A stretch of 64,000 nucleotides of DNA. It comes from Calothrix sp. NIES-2098 (GTDB taxonomy: Bacteria > Cyanobacteriota > Cyanobacteriia > Cyanobacteriales > Nostocaceae). The notes under the pieces were generated by a model. It was given only the letters and a program-made list of their open reading frames with translations. It made no database searches and was not told the DNA's origin. The number at the start of each line of letters is the position of its first letter. The stretch's first letter is position 1. The DNA lies in contig AP018172.1 in assembly GCA_002368175.1 (NCBI GenBank), positions 3,594,001 through 3,658,000 on the forward strand, given 5' to 3'. Made by a program: the position numbers and the translations under genes. Shown here one piece after another: positions 44,406 through 53,735 of the stretch.

Positions 44406-45697
44406 CGGATAGGTAATTCAATAATAAACTCTGTGCCACTTCCTAGTTTTGAATGGCAAGTTAGCTGACCGCGATGATTATTAACCACAATTTGGTAAGC
44501 AATAGATAATCCTAGTCCTGTTCCTTTACCGATGGGTTTTGTAGTATAAAAAGCATCGAATATGTTTGTTATTTCTGCTTCGTGAATTCCCGATCCATTA
44601 TCTGCAATTCGCAAAATCACTCGTTCTGCAATTGCCTCAGTTTTAATCCGAATCACGCCAGGATTTCGAGAAACTTCCTCAAAGTTTTGATTTTTTTGGA
44701 TGTCTTCAATTGCATCAATTGCATTGCAAATTAGATTCATAAAAACTTGATTGAGTTCGCCGGGATAGCATTCAATGGGTGGCAATTCTCCGTATTCTTT
44801 GATTATTTGAATTGCCGGACGATAAGCATTAGGTTTGAATCGATGACCGAGAATGAGTAGCGTGCTTTCTAAACCTTCATGCAGGTTAGCCAGTTTCTTA
44901 CCTGCTTCTCGATGGCGAGAGAAATTGTTTAACGATGACACAATTTCTGTAACGCGATCTGTACCAGATTGCATGGATTGAATAATTTTAGATAAATCAT
45001 TTAATAAAAAGTTTATATCTTTTGTTTGAATAGCGTTTTGAATTTCCACAGGTGGGTTAGGTAGATACTTTTGATATAACTGGAGTAAATCTACAACTTC
45101 CCCAACATACTGTTCGATAAAATTTAAGTTACCAGCGATAAAATTGATGGGATTATTTACCTCATGAGCAATTCCGGCGGCTAAATGACCCAAGGTTGCT
45201 ACCTTTTCTGCTTGGATGAGTTGGGTTTGAGTCTGCTGTAATTCAGCGTTTTTCGCAATCAAGGTTTTTGTGAGATTTCGCAGTTGCAGTTGGTGTTCTA
45301 TGCGCACTAAGACTTCTTCATATTGAAAAGGTTTAGTAATGTAGTCTACAGCTCCCAATCGCAATCCTTTTACTTTATCAGCAGTATCAGAAAGAGCCGT
45401 CATAAAAACGATCGGAATATCCTGAAAACGCGGATCGCTTTTGAGATATTTACAAGTTTCAAACCCATCCATTCCTGGCATCATCACATCAAGTAGGATT
45501 AAGTCGGGTAAACGATCGTTGTCTAATCTTTGAATAGCTTTTTCACCACTGCGAGCCGCCCAAACTTCAAAGCTAGACCGATCTAAAAAGCTGGATAAAA
45601 CTTGTAAATTAGCAGGATTATCATCCACAACTAAAATAATTCCTCTGGCAGGATCGCGATGCAGAGAATTTTTGTGGTCGTTTATAGTCGCCGTCAT
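44402..45697 (-). CDS. REC-domain histidine kinase
   Basis: 431 residues. An N-terminal receiver (~18-135) has phospho-acceptor D in DLILLDVMMPGMDGF, with GLRLGAVDYITKPF at its end. A coiled region follows, then a HisKA-like helix with the phospho-His in GIAHEVNNPINFIAGNL, then an HATPase domain (NQVFMNLICNAIDAI, DNGSGI, GTGLGLSIAYQIV). Such REC-HK proteins receive phosphate and pass it on. It overlaps the upstream hybrid kinase by ATGA, so the two are one operon and probably one phosphorelay. It is a paralogue type of the GAF kinase in this window, sharing the HEINNPINFI-like H-box. Confidence 0.92.
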   Translation of the reverse strand: MTATINDHKNSLHRDPARGIILVVDDNPANLQVLSSFLDRSSFEVWAARSGEKAIQRLDNDRLPDLILLDVMMPGMDGFETCKYLKSDPRFQDIPIVFMTALSDTADKVKGLRLGAVDYITKPFQYEEVLVRIEHQLQLRNLTKTLIAKNAELQQTQTQLIQAEKVATLGHLAAGIAHEVNNPINFIAGNLNFIEQYVGEVVDLLQLYQKYLPNPPVEIQNAIQTKDINFLLNDLSKIIQSMQSGTDRVTEIVSSLNNFSRHREAGKKLANLHEGLESTLLILGHRFKPNAYRPAIQIIKEYGELPPIECYPGELNQVFMNLICNAIDAIEDIQKNQNFEEVSRNPGVIRIKTEAIAERVILRIADNGSGIHEAEITNIFDAFYTTKPIGKGTGLGLSIAYQIVVNNHRGQLTCHSKLGSGTEFIIELPIR

Positions 45698-48114
45698 GCT
45701 GTTTCTACCCCATATTTAGTTAAGAAATCGAGGATTAAATCTTCGTCAAACTGCCTTGCTAATTGCCGCAATTGGTTAGCAAAGGCAGCGAAATTTTTAT
45801 CTGTTTCCTCTAGTCGATCTGCCCATTTGAGAATGGCATTGAAGTTACCTTTCTTGGCTAATGTCACCAGTTCCCGCAAGACATCGGGGGAAGGTGGAGT
45901 GAATCGATCTGCTGGACGATCGCGTGTTGTCGCCGCAGAGTTGGTTGGTTGTGCTTCAGACGAAGACTGCTGGTAAATCCAGGTTAAACCTAAGTGAATC
46001 TCTAATTGATGCAGTAATTCATCTGCTTGTACGGGTTTGCTTAAAAAGGCATCACCTCCTGCTTCTAAACTGCGATTTTGGTCGGTTTCAAAGACGCTAG
46101 CAGAAGAGACAATAATTTTGACATTTTGAATATCTGGGGTATGACGCAAATGTTGAATCAATTCAAACCCATCCATTTCTGGCATGAGTAAATCTGTAAT
46201 TACCAAATCTGGTTTGAGAGCGATCGCTTTTTCTAAACCTTCTTTGCCGTTGGTGGCTTCAACCACATTAAAACCCAGTGGTTGCAGTAAGTTTGTAATG
46301 ACTGTGCGATTCTCCCAACGATCGTCCACCATCAAAATTGTGCGCGGACTACCTGCAAAGCCAATGATTTGTCCTTTGGATGCAGTCATCGCCGACTGTA
46401 CCCACTCGCTAGCTTCAGCGATCGCTATTTCAAACCAGAAAGTACTACCTTCACCGACCTGACTTTGAACGTGGATATCGCTACCCATCATCTGCACCAA
46501 CTGACGAGTAATAGCTAAACCCAGCCCAGTCCCTTCGGTCTGACGCTTTTTCTCTCCTACTTGCTCAAATGGCAAAAAAATCTTGTCCAATTCGGTTGGT
46601 GTAATGCCGATTCCTGTATCTTCTACACTAAAGCGCAGGCGATGCTCGTGACTGGGAAGTTGCTCGATTACCTCAACTTTGAAAGTAACCTGACCTTCAT
46701 CTGTAAATTTAATAGCGTTCCCCAGCAGATTTAAGAGAACTTGACGTAACCTTTTAGCATCAACATGAACTCCGGCAGGTAAATTGCTGGACGGTTCATA
46801 AATAAACAAAATACCTTTTTGTTTGGCTCGAATCTGGCCAATTTCCCCAATTCCCTGTAAAAAAGATGGAAAATGCAGCTCTTGAGGATGCAGTTCCAGC
46901 TTGCGCGCTTCGATTTTAGAAAGATCTAAAATGTCGTTGATTAAGGTCAACAGATGAGAACCGCATTGTTCAATAATGTTGACATGATATTGCTCTGATT
47001 CTGGCAAACCCTGAGAACGCAGCAAAATTTGGGCACAACCTAAAATTCCATTTAAGGGTGTTCGCAGTTCGTGACTCATGTTGGCTAAAAATTCGCTCTT
47101 AGCACGGTTTGCTGTATCAGCCGCTTCTTTAGATTTTTTCAGTTGAGTCTGTTCAAACTCTTGCACCCGCCACAATACAGCAATCATCGCCACTGTCAAT
47201 CCGGCGACAGTTAATGCTATCAAATCAAGAAATTGCAGTTGAGATTCAATATTTTGGCGGGGAATTACCAAAGCCACAGACCAATTAGCTTCTCGCAATG
47301 GTACAAAGGCAACATACTTCCTTGTACCGTCAATTTCCATCAACTGAATTCCCTGCTGTTTCTTGACCATCCGTTGGGCGATCGCGTTTAAATTGCGATC
47401 GGGAATTTTCAGGAGGCTGGGTGCAGGTTTTTCTACTGTTGACATTAACGTCGAGTTGGGATGGACAATCGCTTCTCCTTGAGAATTGAGGGCGAATGCA
47501 TAGCTATCCTTCCCATAGTGCAGAGATTTGACTACCTTAGCGATGCGATCGACTTTTACATTTCCATGAAAGACACCAATCGGCGAACGGCTACTAGCAG
47601 AAGTTGACCAAATCGGAGTGGCGATCGCAATTAAAGGAATACCTGTGGAACGGCTGATAAAGGGATCGGAAATATTGCTGTTTCCGGCTATTGCTTTTTG
47701 AAAGTAGTCTCTATCTTTAATATTCTTATTTGATCGACCAACTTTTGTATTAGCAAACGCACCATCAGGCGTAACCATTTGGAAAAAGAAAAATTCATTG
47801 ATGCGCTCAACTTCTGATTTTAAATAAGGTTCAGCCACAGACCAGTCTAAGGAGCGTATAGTTGAAGTTTGAGCTAGGGTTTCCACTTCTACTTTGCGAA
47901 CGTGCAACCACTCTTCAATTTCGTCAACTCCTCTCTCTACCTGTAAAAAAGCTCTCACTCTCAAGCTTTCTAGAGTGATTTTCCGAGCAGCCTGATAGCT
48001 AAAATAAGCACAAGTACTTACAACAAGTGTAGTGATGCCGACAATAAATCGGATCTGGAAATTGCGCGAGGAGTGCATTTTGGTGTCGGATGGGCTGGAA
48101 TTGTCTCTGAGCAA
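45694..48114 (-). CDS. Membrane hybrid histidine kinase, dCache sensor
   Basis: 806 residues from a TTG at 48114 set by an AGGAGG site; an ATG at residue 13 is an alternative. Two membrane helices (~24-43 and ~298-316) frame a periplasmic dCache-like sensor (DRDYFQKAIAG and DSYAFALNSQGEAIVHPN). Then come the H-box (SHELRTPLNGILGCAQIL), an HATPase (NLLGNAIKF, DTGIGI, TGLGLAI), and a receiver with acceptor D in DLVITDLLMPEMDGF. The last ~80 residues (LRELVTLAKKGNFNAILKWA) form a helical domain, possibly an HPt-like or DUF unit, but I see no clear phospho-His. Paired with the downstream REC-HK by ATGA overlap. Confidence 0.92.
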   Translation of the reverse strand: MLRDNSSPSDTKMHSSRNFQIRFIVGITTLVVSTCAYFSYQAARKITLESLRVRAFLQVERGVDEIEEWLHVRKVEVETLAQTSTIRSLDWSVAEPYLKSEVERINEFFFFQMVTPDGAFANTKVGRSNKNIKDRDYFQKAIAGNSNISDPFISRSTGIPLIAIATPIWSTSASSRSPIGVFHGNVKVDRIAKVVKSLHYGKDSYAFALNSQGEAIVHPNSTLMSTVEKPAPSLLKIPDRNLNAIAQRMVKKQQGIQLMEIDGTRKYVAFVPLREANWSVALVIPRQNIESQLQFLDLIALTVAGLTVAMIAVLWRVQEFEQTQLKKSKEAADTANRAKSEFLANMSHELRTPLNGILGCAQILLRSQGLPESEQYHVNIIEQCGSHLLTLINDILDLSKIEARKLELHPQELHFPSFLQGIGEIGQIRAKQKGILFIYEPSSNLPAGVHVDAKRLRQVLLNLLGNAIKFTDEGQVTFKVEVIEQLPSHEHRLRFSVEDTGIGITPTELDKIFLPFEQVGEKKRQTEGTGLGLAITRQLVQMMGSDIHVQSQVGEGSTFWFEIAIAEASEWVQSAMTASKGQIIGFAGSPRTILMVDDRWENRTVITNLLQPLGFNVVEATNGKEGLEKAIALKPDLVITDLLMPEMDGFELIQHLRHTPDIQNVKIIVSSASVFETDQNRSLEAGGDAFLSKPVQADELLHQLEIHLGLTWIYQQSSSEAQPTNSAATTRDRPADRFTPPSPDVLRELVTLAKKGNFNAILKWADRLEETDKNFAAFANQLRQLARQFDEDLILDFLTKYGVETA

Positions 48115-48120
48115 AGGTTT

Positions 48121-48126
48121 CCTCCT
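48121..48126 (-). promoter_or_regulatory. RBS supporting the TTG start of the hybrid kinase
   Basis: AGGAGG on the minus strand with a 6-nt spacer to the TTG at 48114. This makes the rare TTG a better start than the ATG twelve codons later. Confidence 0.75.
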
Positions 48127-48512
48127 TAAAACAATAAGTTCGCTAAGAAGAAAAAAGGACTATATTTAGATTGCCCAAGAAATTATTCGCGATCGCGGTT
48201 AGGATTGTTAAACGTGACAAAATAATCAATTTATTTATACAAAACTTACATTGTTTAAGTTTTGATAGAGAAAGTCTTGTGAAAGCTGACTGACAAAGAT
48301 TGTGAAGTAGATAACACACACTTGATCGGCAAAAGTATTGATGATATCTGCTATTTTTTAGCTAAATATTTCTGGGTATACGGGTTTTATTAGCATAAAA
48401 AGTGTGACATCTAGCATGAACATTTAATCATACGTACATAGGGGTTTAGCATTGCTAAACCCCTGAGAAGAATCTATATATACGTATCAGAATTTTCAGA
48501 AATTTATACTCA
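48127..48512. other. Intergenic region with an inverted repeat
   Basis: About 390 bp. Most is AT-rich and should hold the kinase promoter. The inverted repeat AGGGGTTTAGC (48440-48450) with GCTAAACCCCT (48454-48464), a perfect 11-bp stem with a 3-nt loop, lies near the end of the next gene and may be its terminator; the same kind of element is widely dispersed in Nostocales. Confidence 0.6.
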
Positions 48513-49295
48513 TCATAAATGATTTTGCAAGAGTTCTAGAACGTGTTGCCAAGCATCAGGTGCAGCTTTTGGGTTGTAACTTGGGTGCTGGACTAAAAAT
48601 GGATACTGGTCTACAAAAAATCCGGCGAAGAAGCCGTGTCCTGCGTCGTAGCGAAATACACGATGCTTAATGTGATGTTTCTTTAATTCTGCTTCAATTT
48701 GTTCAGATTCTGCTGGGGAAACTAATGCATCTCTTGTCCCAAAAAATAGATAAATAGTACCTTGAATTTTAGAGGTGCGATTAATAGTTGGAGTATCTTC
48801 ACCATAACTAGAAGTGGTAATTCCACCACCATAAAAGGAAGCCGTAGCTTTGATATCCGGTAAAGTAGCAGCCATATAAGCAACATGACCGCCAAAACAG
48901 AAACCAATAGCTCCAATGGCATCATCTTTGACATTAGGTAAAGTTTGAAGGTAGGCAATAGTAGCTTGAATATCGCTGAATATTTCTTGATATTTTAGTT
49001 GTTGATAGTATTGCAAACCAAGGCGATATGCTTCTGGGCTATAACCAATATCTTCAGGGCTAAAGTCAGCTGCAAAACCCGGTGCAATACGTTGATACAT
49101 TGCTGGGGCTATGGCTATATAACCTTGTTTGGCTATTAATTCGGTAATATCTCTAATATTACTATTAACTCCAAAGATTTCTGGAAAAACTATAACTGCA
49201 TCAAAGATTGCTTGATGTTTTGGTTGAGCTAAATAAGCATCGATTTCTAAGCCGTTGTTAGGGATTTTGACTTTTTTAGTATGAATTTCTATCAT
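48513..49295 (-). CDS. Dienelactone hydrolase-family protein
   Basis: 260 residues, alpha/beta-hydrolase fold. The nucleophile is the Cys in GAIGFCFGGHVAYMA, and the His is in FRYDAGHGFFAG, near the C-terminus; the Asp is probably in FFGTRDALVSP. This Cys-type triad is standard for dienelactone hydrolases, which open lactone rings in aromatic degradation, but many members have other roles. It follows the AraC-type regulator by 49 bp on the same strand and is probably under its control. Confidence 0.9.
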   Translation of the reverse strand: MIEIHTKKVKIPNNGLEIDAYLAQPKHQAIFDAVIVFPEIFGVNSNIRDITELIAKQGYIAIAPAMYQRIAPGFAADFSPEDIGYSPEAYRLGLQYYQQLKYQEIFSDIQATIAYLQTLPNVKDDAIGAIGFCFGGHVAYMAATLPDIKATASFYGGGITTSSYGEDTPTINRTSKIQGTIYLFFGTRDALVSPAESEQIEAELKKHHIKHRVFRYDAGHGFFAGFFVDQYPFLVQHPSYNPKAAPDAWQHVLELLQNHL

Positions 49296-49344
49296 CTTTG
49301 TTTTGTCCGATATCAGTGTAATTTCACTGTAGAAAAAATGCCAC

Positions 49345-50298
49345 TTAAGACTCTAGAAAAAAGTTGCGGGATTTTAGTAAATTATTGCGTCGCGCTTGCA
49401 AGATTTGTTTTGGTGTAACGCCCACAATCCGCTTGAAATAGCGCGTCAAGTGGCTTTGATCGCAAAAACCTAAGCTAAGAGCAATATCTGCAATACTGAG
49501 TTCGCTATGTTGCAGTAGATATTTAGCTCGATCGATACGACATTGCAAAATGTATTGATGGGGAGTGACACCCATACTTTGCTTGAATAAACGCAAAAAG
49601 TGATATTGGCTCATCTGCGCGATCGCAGCAATGTCACTTAGCTTTATCTCCTGATGCAAATGGGCATTAATATATTCTCTCACCTGTTGCAGCGTTGACT
49701 TTGATAACCCATCTGCATAGGTAGAGATTTTAGGTTGGGTAGTGCAGTAGTTGCGTAATAGGTGAATTGCTAATGTCGTTTTTAGGCTATCAATTAGCAA
49801 ATATCCTCCTATTTTGTCAGATTCTAATTCTGCTTTCAGCGCCGATAGAATACCTTGAATCAACACATCTTGCTCATTCATAAAATGGGGAATAAGTTCA
49901 ATGCGATCGCAATTAACCAAATCTTGACCGACTTGTTGAAGCAGTTCAGACTCAAATGCCAAAATCATAAACTGAACTGAGGTATTCCAATTGCAGCGAT
50001 GAGAAATACCCGCAGGAACGATCGCAATATCTCCGTTATTGCGCCTTTCTCTGACCATCTTTCCATCTAACCATCGTTCTCCTGATGAAATGGAAAGTGA
50101 TGAGTAGGGAATTCCTTGGGCAATAACGTGCATTGTGTGCTGATGTTCGGCTATGTCAAACTTCGGCTGTTGATGGAATTCAAAATAAATACTGTCCCAT
50201 CCCGAACTTGAGAGAACAGCAGGTTTGGGTACAAATGCATCTGATGCTTTCTCTTGACGGTAATCAATAACTTTGATTGTTGACCCTGGAGTGTTCAT
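49345..50298 (-). CDS. AraC-family transcription regulator
   Basis: 317 residues. An N-terminal cupin-like sensing region (~20-180) with HQHTMHVIAQGIPY-type His pairs (EHQHTMH) precedes the two-HTH AraC domain (~210-310): first helix-turn-helix AAIAQMSQYHFLRLFKQSMG, then IALSLGFCDQSHLTRYFKRI. The conserved Pro-tail VTPKQILQ is present. It lies 49 bp upstream of the dienelactone hydrolase gene, its likely target. The ligand is not known. Confidence 0.92.
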   Translation of the reverse strand: MNTPGSTIKVIDYRQEKASDAFVPKPAVLSSSGWDSIYFEFHQQPKFDIAEHQHTMHVIAQGIPYSSLSISSGERWLDGKMVRERRNNGDIAIVPAGISHRCNWNTSVQFMILAFESELLQQVGQDLVNCDRIELIPHFMNEQDVLIQGILSALKAELESDKIGGYLLIDSLKTTLAIHLLRNYCTTQPKISTYADGLSKSTLQQVREYINAHLHQEIKLSDIAAIAQMSQYHFLRLFKQSMGVTPHQYILQCRIDRAKYLLQHSELSIADIALSLGFCDQSHLTRYFKRIVGVTPKQILQARRNNLLKSRNFFLES

Positions 50299-50515
50299 CT
50301 TTTGCTGAGACAGTTTGGGATTTGTCTATTCTGACTTTAATTACAACACAGAGAAACCATGTTACCCAAGCTACAGCAATAAACTTATCTGCTAGATTTC
50401 TAACTTTTGGATAGATGACATCTCGAACTTCTGGATGACACCAAGCATTTTTAATTTGTGCGACCTTACATAGGTAAGCATAAAGACTCAACATTAACAA
50501 GCACAAGCATAAACC

Positions 50516-51055
50516 ATGCCAGATCAAACATTTAGACAAAACATTCCAGAAGTTGACCCAACAGAGATTGAAGATTCTCGGACTGCGATCGCCGACGAAC
50601 ATCGCTCGTTTCTCGAAAAAGTCATGGTCAAAGCCGGATTTGCAGATTTGTATGACGCCAGAGACTTTAGCGAAGTTGTATTTCGTGTCATGCGCGACTT
50701 GATGACCACAGATGCTATCGATCGCGTCGAGTCAGAACTACATCATGAGGCTGTACCGACTGATGAGAAAGCACTCCAGATGGAAGTGGCTGAACTTTGG
50801 AAAGATACCAACCCGATTGTGAGATTTTTAAGTCGAGTACGTCAACCTCTAAGAGGCCCGGCTCCCGTTGGCATTGATTCTAATTTATTTCTCACCAGAG
50901 TTGCTAATGAAGGCGGACTCCCAGGAACAGTTGACCGCGATCGGGCAATTCAAGCGGTGTTTTCTGCTACCAAAGATGAACTTTCTCAAGAACGGATTCA
51001 AGAAATTGCTGGTTGGCTTCCCGATCGCGTCCGCGCACTTTGGGAACAAGCATAA
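50516..51055 (+). CDS. DUF2267-domain protein
   Basis: 179 residues; an all-helical DUF2267 domain with SFLEKVMVKAGFADLYDAR and ALQMEVAELWKDTNPIVRFLSRVRQPLRG. These small soluble proteins are found in many bacteria and are often tied to stress or redox, but no activity is known. The rest (ATKDELSQERIQEIAGWLPDRVRALW) repeats the domain's C-terminal helix pattern. It is divergent from the AraC regulator and ends before a strong bidirectional terminator. Confidence 0.85.
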   Translation: MPDQTFRQNIPEVDPTEIEDSRTAIADEHRSFLEKVMVKAGFADLYDARDFSEVVFRVMRDLMTTDAIDRVESELHHEAVPTDEKALQMEVAELWKDTNPIVRFLSRVRQPLRGPAPVGIDSNLFLTRVANEGGLPGTVDRDRAIQAVFSATKDELSQERIQEIAGWLPDRVRALWEQA

Positions 51056-51074
51056 TTAAAAACCTAATAAAATC

Positions 51075-51113
51075 AAGTCTGTTTGCGATCGCTAGTCACA
51101 AACAGACTTTTTA
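51075..51113 (+). terminator. Strong hairpin terminator between convergent genes
   Basis: Perfect 11-bp stem AAGTCTGTTTG (51075-51085) with CAAACAGACTT (51099-51109), followed by a TTTTTAT tract on the plus strand. The 13-nt loop holds part of a HIP1 site. On the minus strand the right flank is also T-rich, so it may serve both the DUF2267 and the P450 gene. Confidence 0.9.
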
Positions 51114-51130
51114 TCTTAAATTATGCCAAA

Positions 51131-52480
51131 CTAATCAATTTTTCCTGTCATTACTAGCCGCACGCCACCCATAGGAGCCAGGGTAAAGCCACGACGTTGT
51201 ACTTTCACTGGTTTATCTTCCGCTAAAGCCAGCTGATATTTAGATAGAATTGTTCCCAAGACTAATTTCATTTCTAACTGAGCTAGAGCAAATCCCAAAC
51301 ACCGCCGACTTCCACCACCAAAAGGAAAATATTCCCAAGCAGCATACTGTCGTTCCAGAAAACGCTCTGGTTTAAACTGTTCGGGATGAGGATACAAATC
51401 TTCCCGGTAATGTATGAGGTAAATACTGGGCATTAAGGCGGTTTCAGGATAAAACTTATATCTACCAACCTTCATGACTGATTTGGTAATGCGTGCAAAT
51501 AAGCCGGGAATGACTGGATACATCCGCAGCGTTTCTTGAGTGACTGCTGTTAAGTAGGGAAGATGAGCAATTTCCATTGGGTTGGGATTATCGCCTAAGC
51601 TATTTAGTTCGTGTTGCAATTTTTCTAAAATATCTGGATGTTGATGAATTTGATAGAAAGCCCAAGCAAGTGTGGTTGCAGTAGTTTCATGTCCAGCAAA
51701 TAAAATTGTCAGCAACTCATCTTTTAATTCTTCATCGCTCATTGCTTGACCATTTTCATCTCTTGCTGCCATCATCAGGCTTAAAACATCGCCGCCATGA
51801 ATCTCATCTTGTTTTGCTCTTTTTTCGGCAATTTCTGCTTGCAGCAAATCATGAATTTGGCGTTGTCTTTGTTTCATCCTCCCCCAAGGAGTCCAATTTC
51901 CCCAATCTTTTTGTAAGAACTGAAAAAATAACATACTAGAGCGTAGAGGAGAATCGGTCATATCTAGCCAAGCTGTAAGTAGGGATTTAAGTTTTTGATA
52001 CCGTTCCCCTTCACTTAAACCAAAAACGATTTGCAAAATCACTTCAAGACTAACTTTCTGCATAGCAGATCGAGCTATAAATGGTTGACCAATTTGCCAT
52101 TTACTAGCGATTTGCTCGGTAATTAAGCAGATTTGTTTGGCATAAGCTTGTAGCTTCTCACCATGAAAAGGAGGCATTAATAATTTTCGTTCTCTGCGAT
52201 GGCGATCGCCATCCATTAACAATAGAGAATGCTGCCCTAGGAGAGGCTTGGCAATTTCGTTTCCGCGACCGATATCAAATTTAGCATCTTGGTTGAAAAT
52301 TTCTTGAACTACTTGAGGATCGCCAATCAGTACAAAAGATCCAATCTTACCCAAATTCATGGAAAAAATATCGCCATACTTTTGTCGATTTCTTTGCTGA
52401 AATCCGATTGGATTGGCAATCCAATTGATGAGTTGCCACCAAGAAGGACTGGCGATCCTATTTGGTAATTGACTGAACAT
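51131..52480 (-). CDS. Cytochrome P450, CYP110-like
   Basis: 449 residues from the ATG at 52480, preceded by AGAGGGGA; an ATG nine codons earlier is less likely. All P450 marks are present: I-helix LFAGHETTATTLAW, ExxR in VTQETLRMYP, PERF in HPEQFKPERFL, and the heme loop FPFGGGSRRCLGFAL with the Cys ligand. Soluble, no membrane anchor. The CYP110 family is widespread in Nostocales and acts on fatty acids or related lipids; this link is by general resemblance only. It needs ferredoxin-type electron donors, none of which is adjacent. Confidence 0.93.
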   Translation of the reverse strand: MFSQLPNRIASPSWWQLINWIANPIGFQQRNRQKYGDIFSMNLGKIGSFVLIGDPQVVQEIFNQDAKFDIGRGNEIAKPLLGQHSLLLMDGDRHRRERKLLMPPFHGEKLQAYAKQICLITEQIASKWQIGQPFIARSAMQKVSLEVILQIVFGLSEGERYQKLKSLLTAWLDMTDSPLRSSMLFFQFLQKDWGNWTPWGRMKQRQRQIHDLLQAEIAEKRAKQDEIHGGDVLSLMMAARDENGQAMSDEELKDELLTILFAGHETTATTLAWAFYQIHQHPDILEKLQHELNSLGDNPNPMEIAHLPYLTAVTQETLRMYPVIPGLFARITKSVMKVGRYKFYPETALMPSIYLIHYREDLYPHPEQFKPERFLERQYAAWEYFPFGGGSRRCLGFALAQLEMKLVLGTILSKYQLALAEDKPVKVQRRGFTLAPMGGVRLVMTGKID

Positions 52481-52486
52481 AAAATT

Positions 52487-52494
52487 TCCCCTCT
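52487..52494 (-). promoter_or_regulatory. RBS deciding the P450 start
   Basis: AGAGGGGA on the minus strand, with a 6-nt spacer, favours the ATG at 52480 over the ATG at 52507. Confidence 0.65.
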
Positions 52495-52507
52495 GCTTTA
52501 TCCCCAT

Positions 52508-52885
52508 AACTCAACTCTACATGAGGGACATAGCTTGACGATAGCTCACTAAATGTTGTGTTTTATAGCTTCTCAACAGCGAGCGAAGTTATGACGCTAA
52601 GAAAATCATAAAACGCTTGATAGGTCTTGTATATTCCTTTGGTTGAATTTATTAAATTAATAATTACGCCTTTAGTAATAGATATATTTTTATCTTTAGA
52701 CTGCTGTCTCAGCATTCCGAAATACTCCGCAGCTATTCAACAGTCCGCTAGCTTGATAATAGTTGGCCAGGAATATTTTTACTGTTATGTTCGCTTAATT
52801 TAATTATGCGATCGCGCTAGGCGATCGCACTAAAATACATATAGCTAAATTGATAAATCTGTACCCTATAAGTTGAATATAATTT
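52508..52885. other. Intergenic region
   Basis: About 380 bp with promoters for the divergent P450 and TraX-like genes. Paired GCGATCGC HIP1 motifs occur near 52808-52830. No gene or RNA is seen. Confidence 0.45.
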
Positions 52886-53536
52886 GTGATTAAACTTTCA
52901 GCTTTCAATATTAAAATCTTGGCAGCATTGTTCATGGTTATAGATCATGCGTGCTATATTTTAATGCCAAATTTAGTGATTTTGCGCTATATTGGGCGCT
53001 TGAGTTTTCCTCTGTTTGCGTGGCTTCTGGCTGAAGGTGAAAAACACACCCGAAATGTTAACCGCTACGGAAGAAGGTTGTTGATTGCAGCCATTATCTC
53101 TCAGCCAATTTATATTCTTGCTTTTAGGAGGTTTTCACTTAATATTCTCTTAGAGCTGCTGGTTGGACTTGTGATGTTGCGTCTCATAAGGCGTTATCCG
53201 CAATTGTGGCAGCAATTGGCTATTGTAGCATTATGTGCGGCGAGCGCTAAAATCTTCCATTGTGAATACGGAGCATACGGAATTGGAGTCATTTTCTTGA
53301 TGTCTCTAACCGACAAACTCAAGCCTCACATATGGGCGCTTTATTGGTGCATCTTTCACCTTGTTGCGCTAATTACTTCTGTAGATTCTCTCACTCAAAA
53401 TTGGGCAATTCTTGCCGGAATTATTGTTTTTCAATTCAATGGTCAACAAGGGCCACGGGCTAGATGGTTCTATGTGTTCTACCCGGTTCATTTGTTAATA
53501 TTAGGTATAATTCATTATTTGATAACTTACAAATAA
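52886..53536 (+). CDS. TraX-family membrane protein
   Basis: 216 residues from a GTG at 52886. About seven hydrophobic helices with the TraX-family start LSAFNIKILAALFMVIDHACY, and IGRLSFPLFAWLLAEGE; the last segment FYVFYPVHLLILGIIHYL is also typical. TraX from the F plasmid acetylates pilin; chromosomal members have no settled role, though related acyltransferase-3-like activity is possible. It stands alone. Confidence 0.85.
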   Translation: MIKLSAFNIKILAALFMVIDHACYILMPNLVILRYIGRLSFPLFAWLLAEGEKHTRNVNRYGRRLLIAAIISQPIYILAFRRFSLNILLELLVGLVMLRLIRRYPQLWQQLAIVALCAASAKIFHCEYGAYGIGVIFLMSLTDKLKPHIWALYWCIFHLVALITSVDSLTQNWAILAGIIVFQFNGQQGPRARWFYVFYPVHLLILGIIHYLITYK

Positions 53537-53579
53537 AAGTGTCTCATCTCATCAAACATTCCAATGTGTTAAATCATTT

Positions 53580-53711
53580 TTTTAACCACGCAGGCACAAA
53601 GAACACGAAGAAAAAGGGCTTTTTTAGATATCATCTTGACAGGGCTAGCAATGCCCACCCTACATATTATTTCTTTAACCATCTGTCGCATTCTTTTTTT
53701 AAATTAGTATT
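53580..53711. repeat. Dispersed repeat, related to 37790-37916
   Basis: TTAACCACGCAGGCACAAAG, then GGGCTAGCAATGCCCACCCTAC, then CCATCTGTCGCATTCTTTTTTT (53679-53700) and AAATTAGTAT. The last part matches 37886-37916 with few changes. Both copies lie between the ends of convergent genes. Confidence 0.75.
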
Positions 53712-53735
53712 GCTTGTTATGCGAGAGTGCGATCG

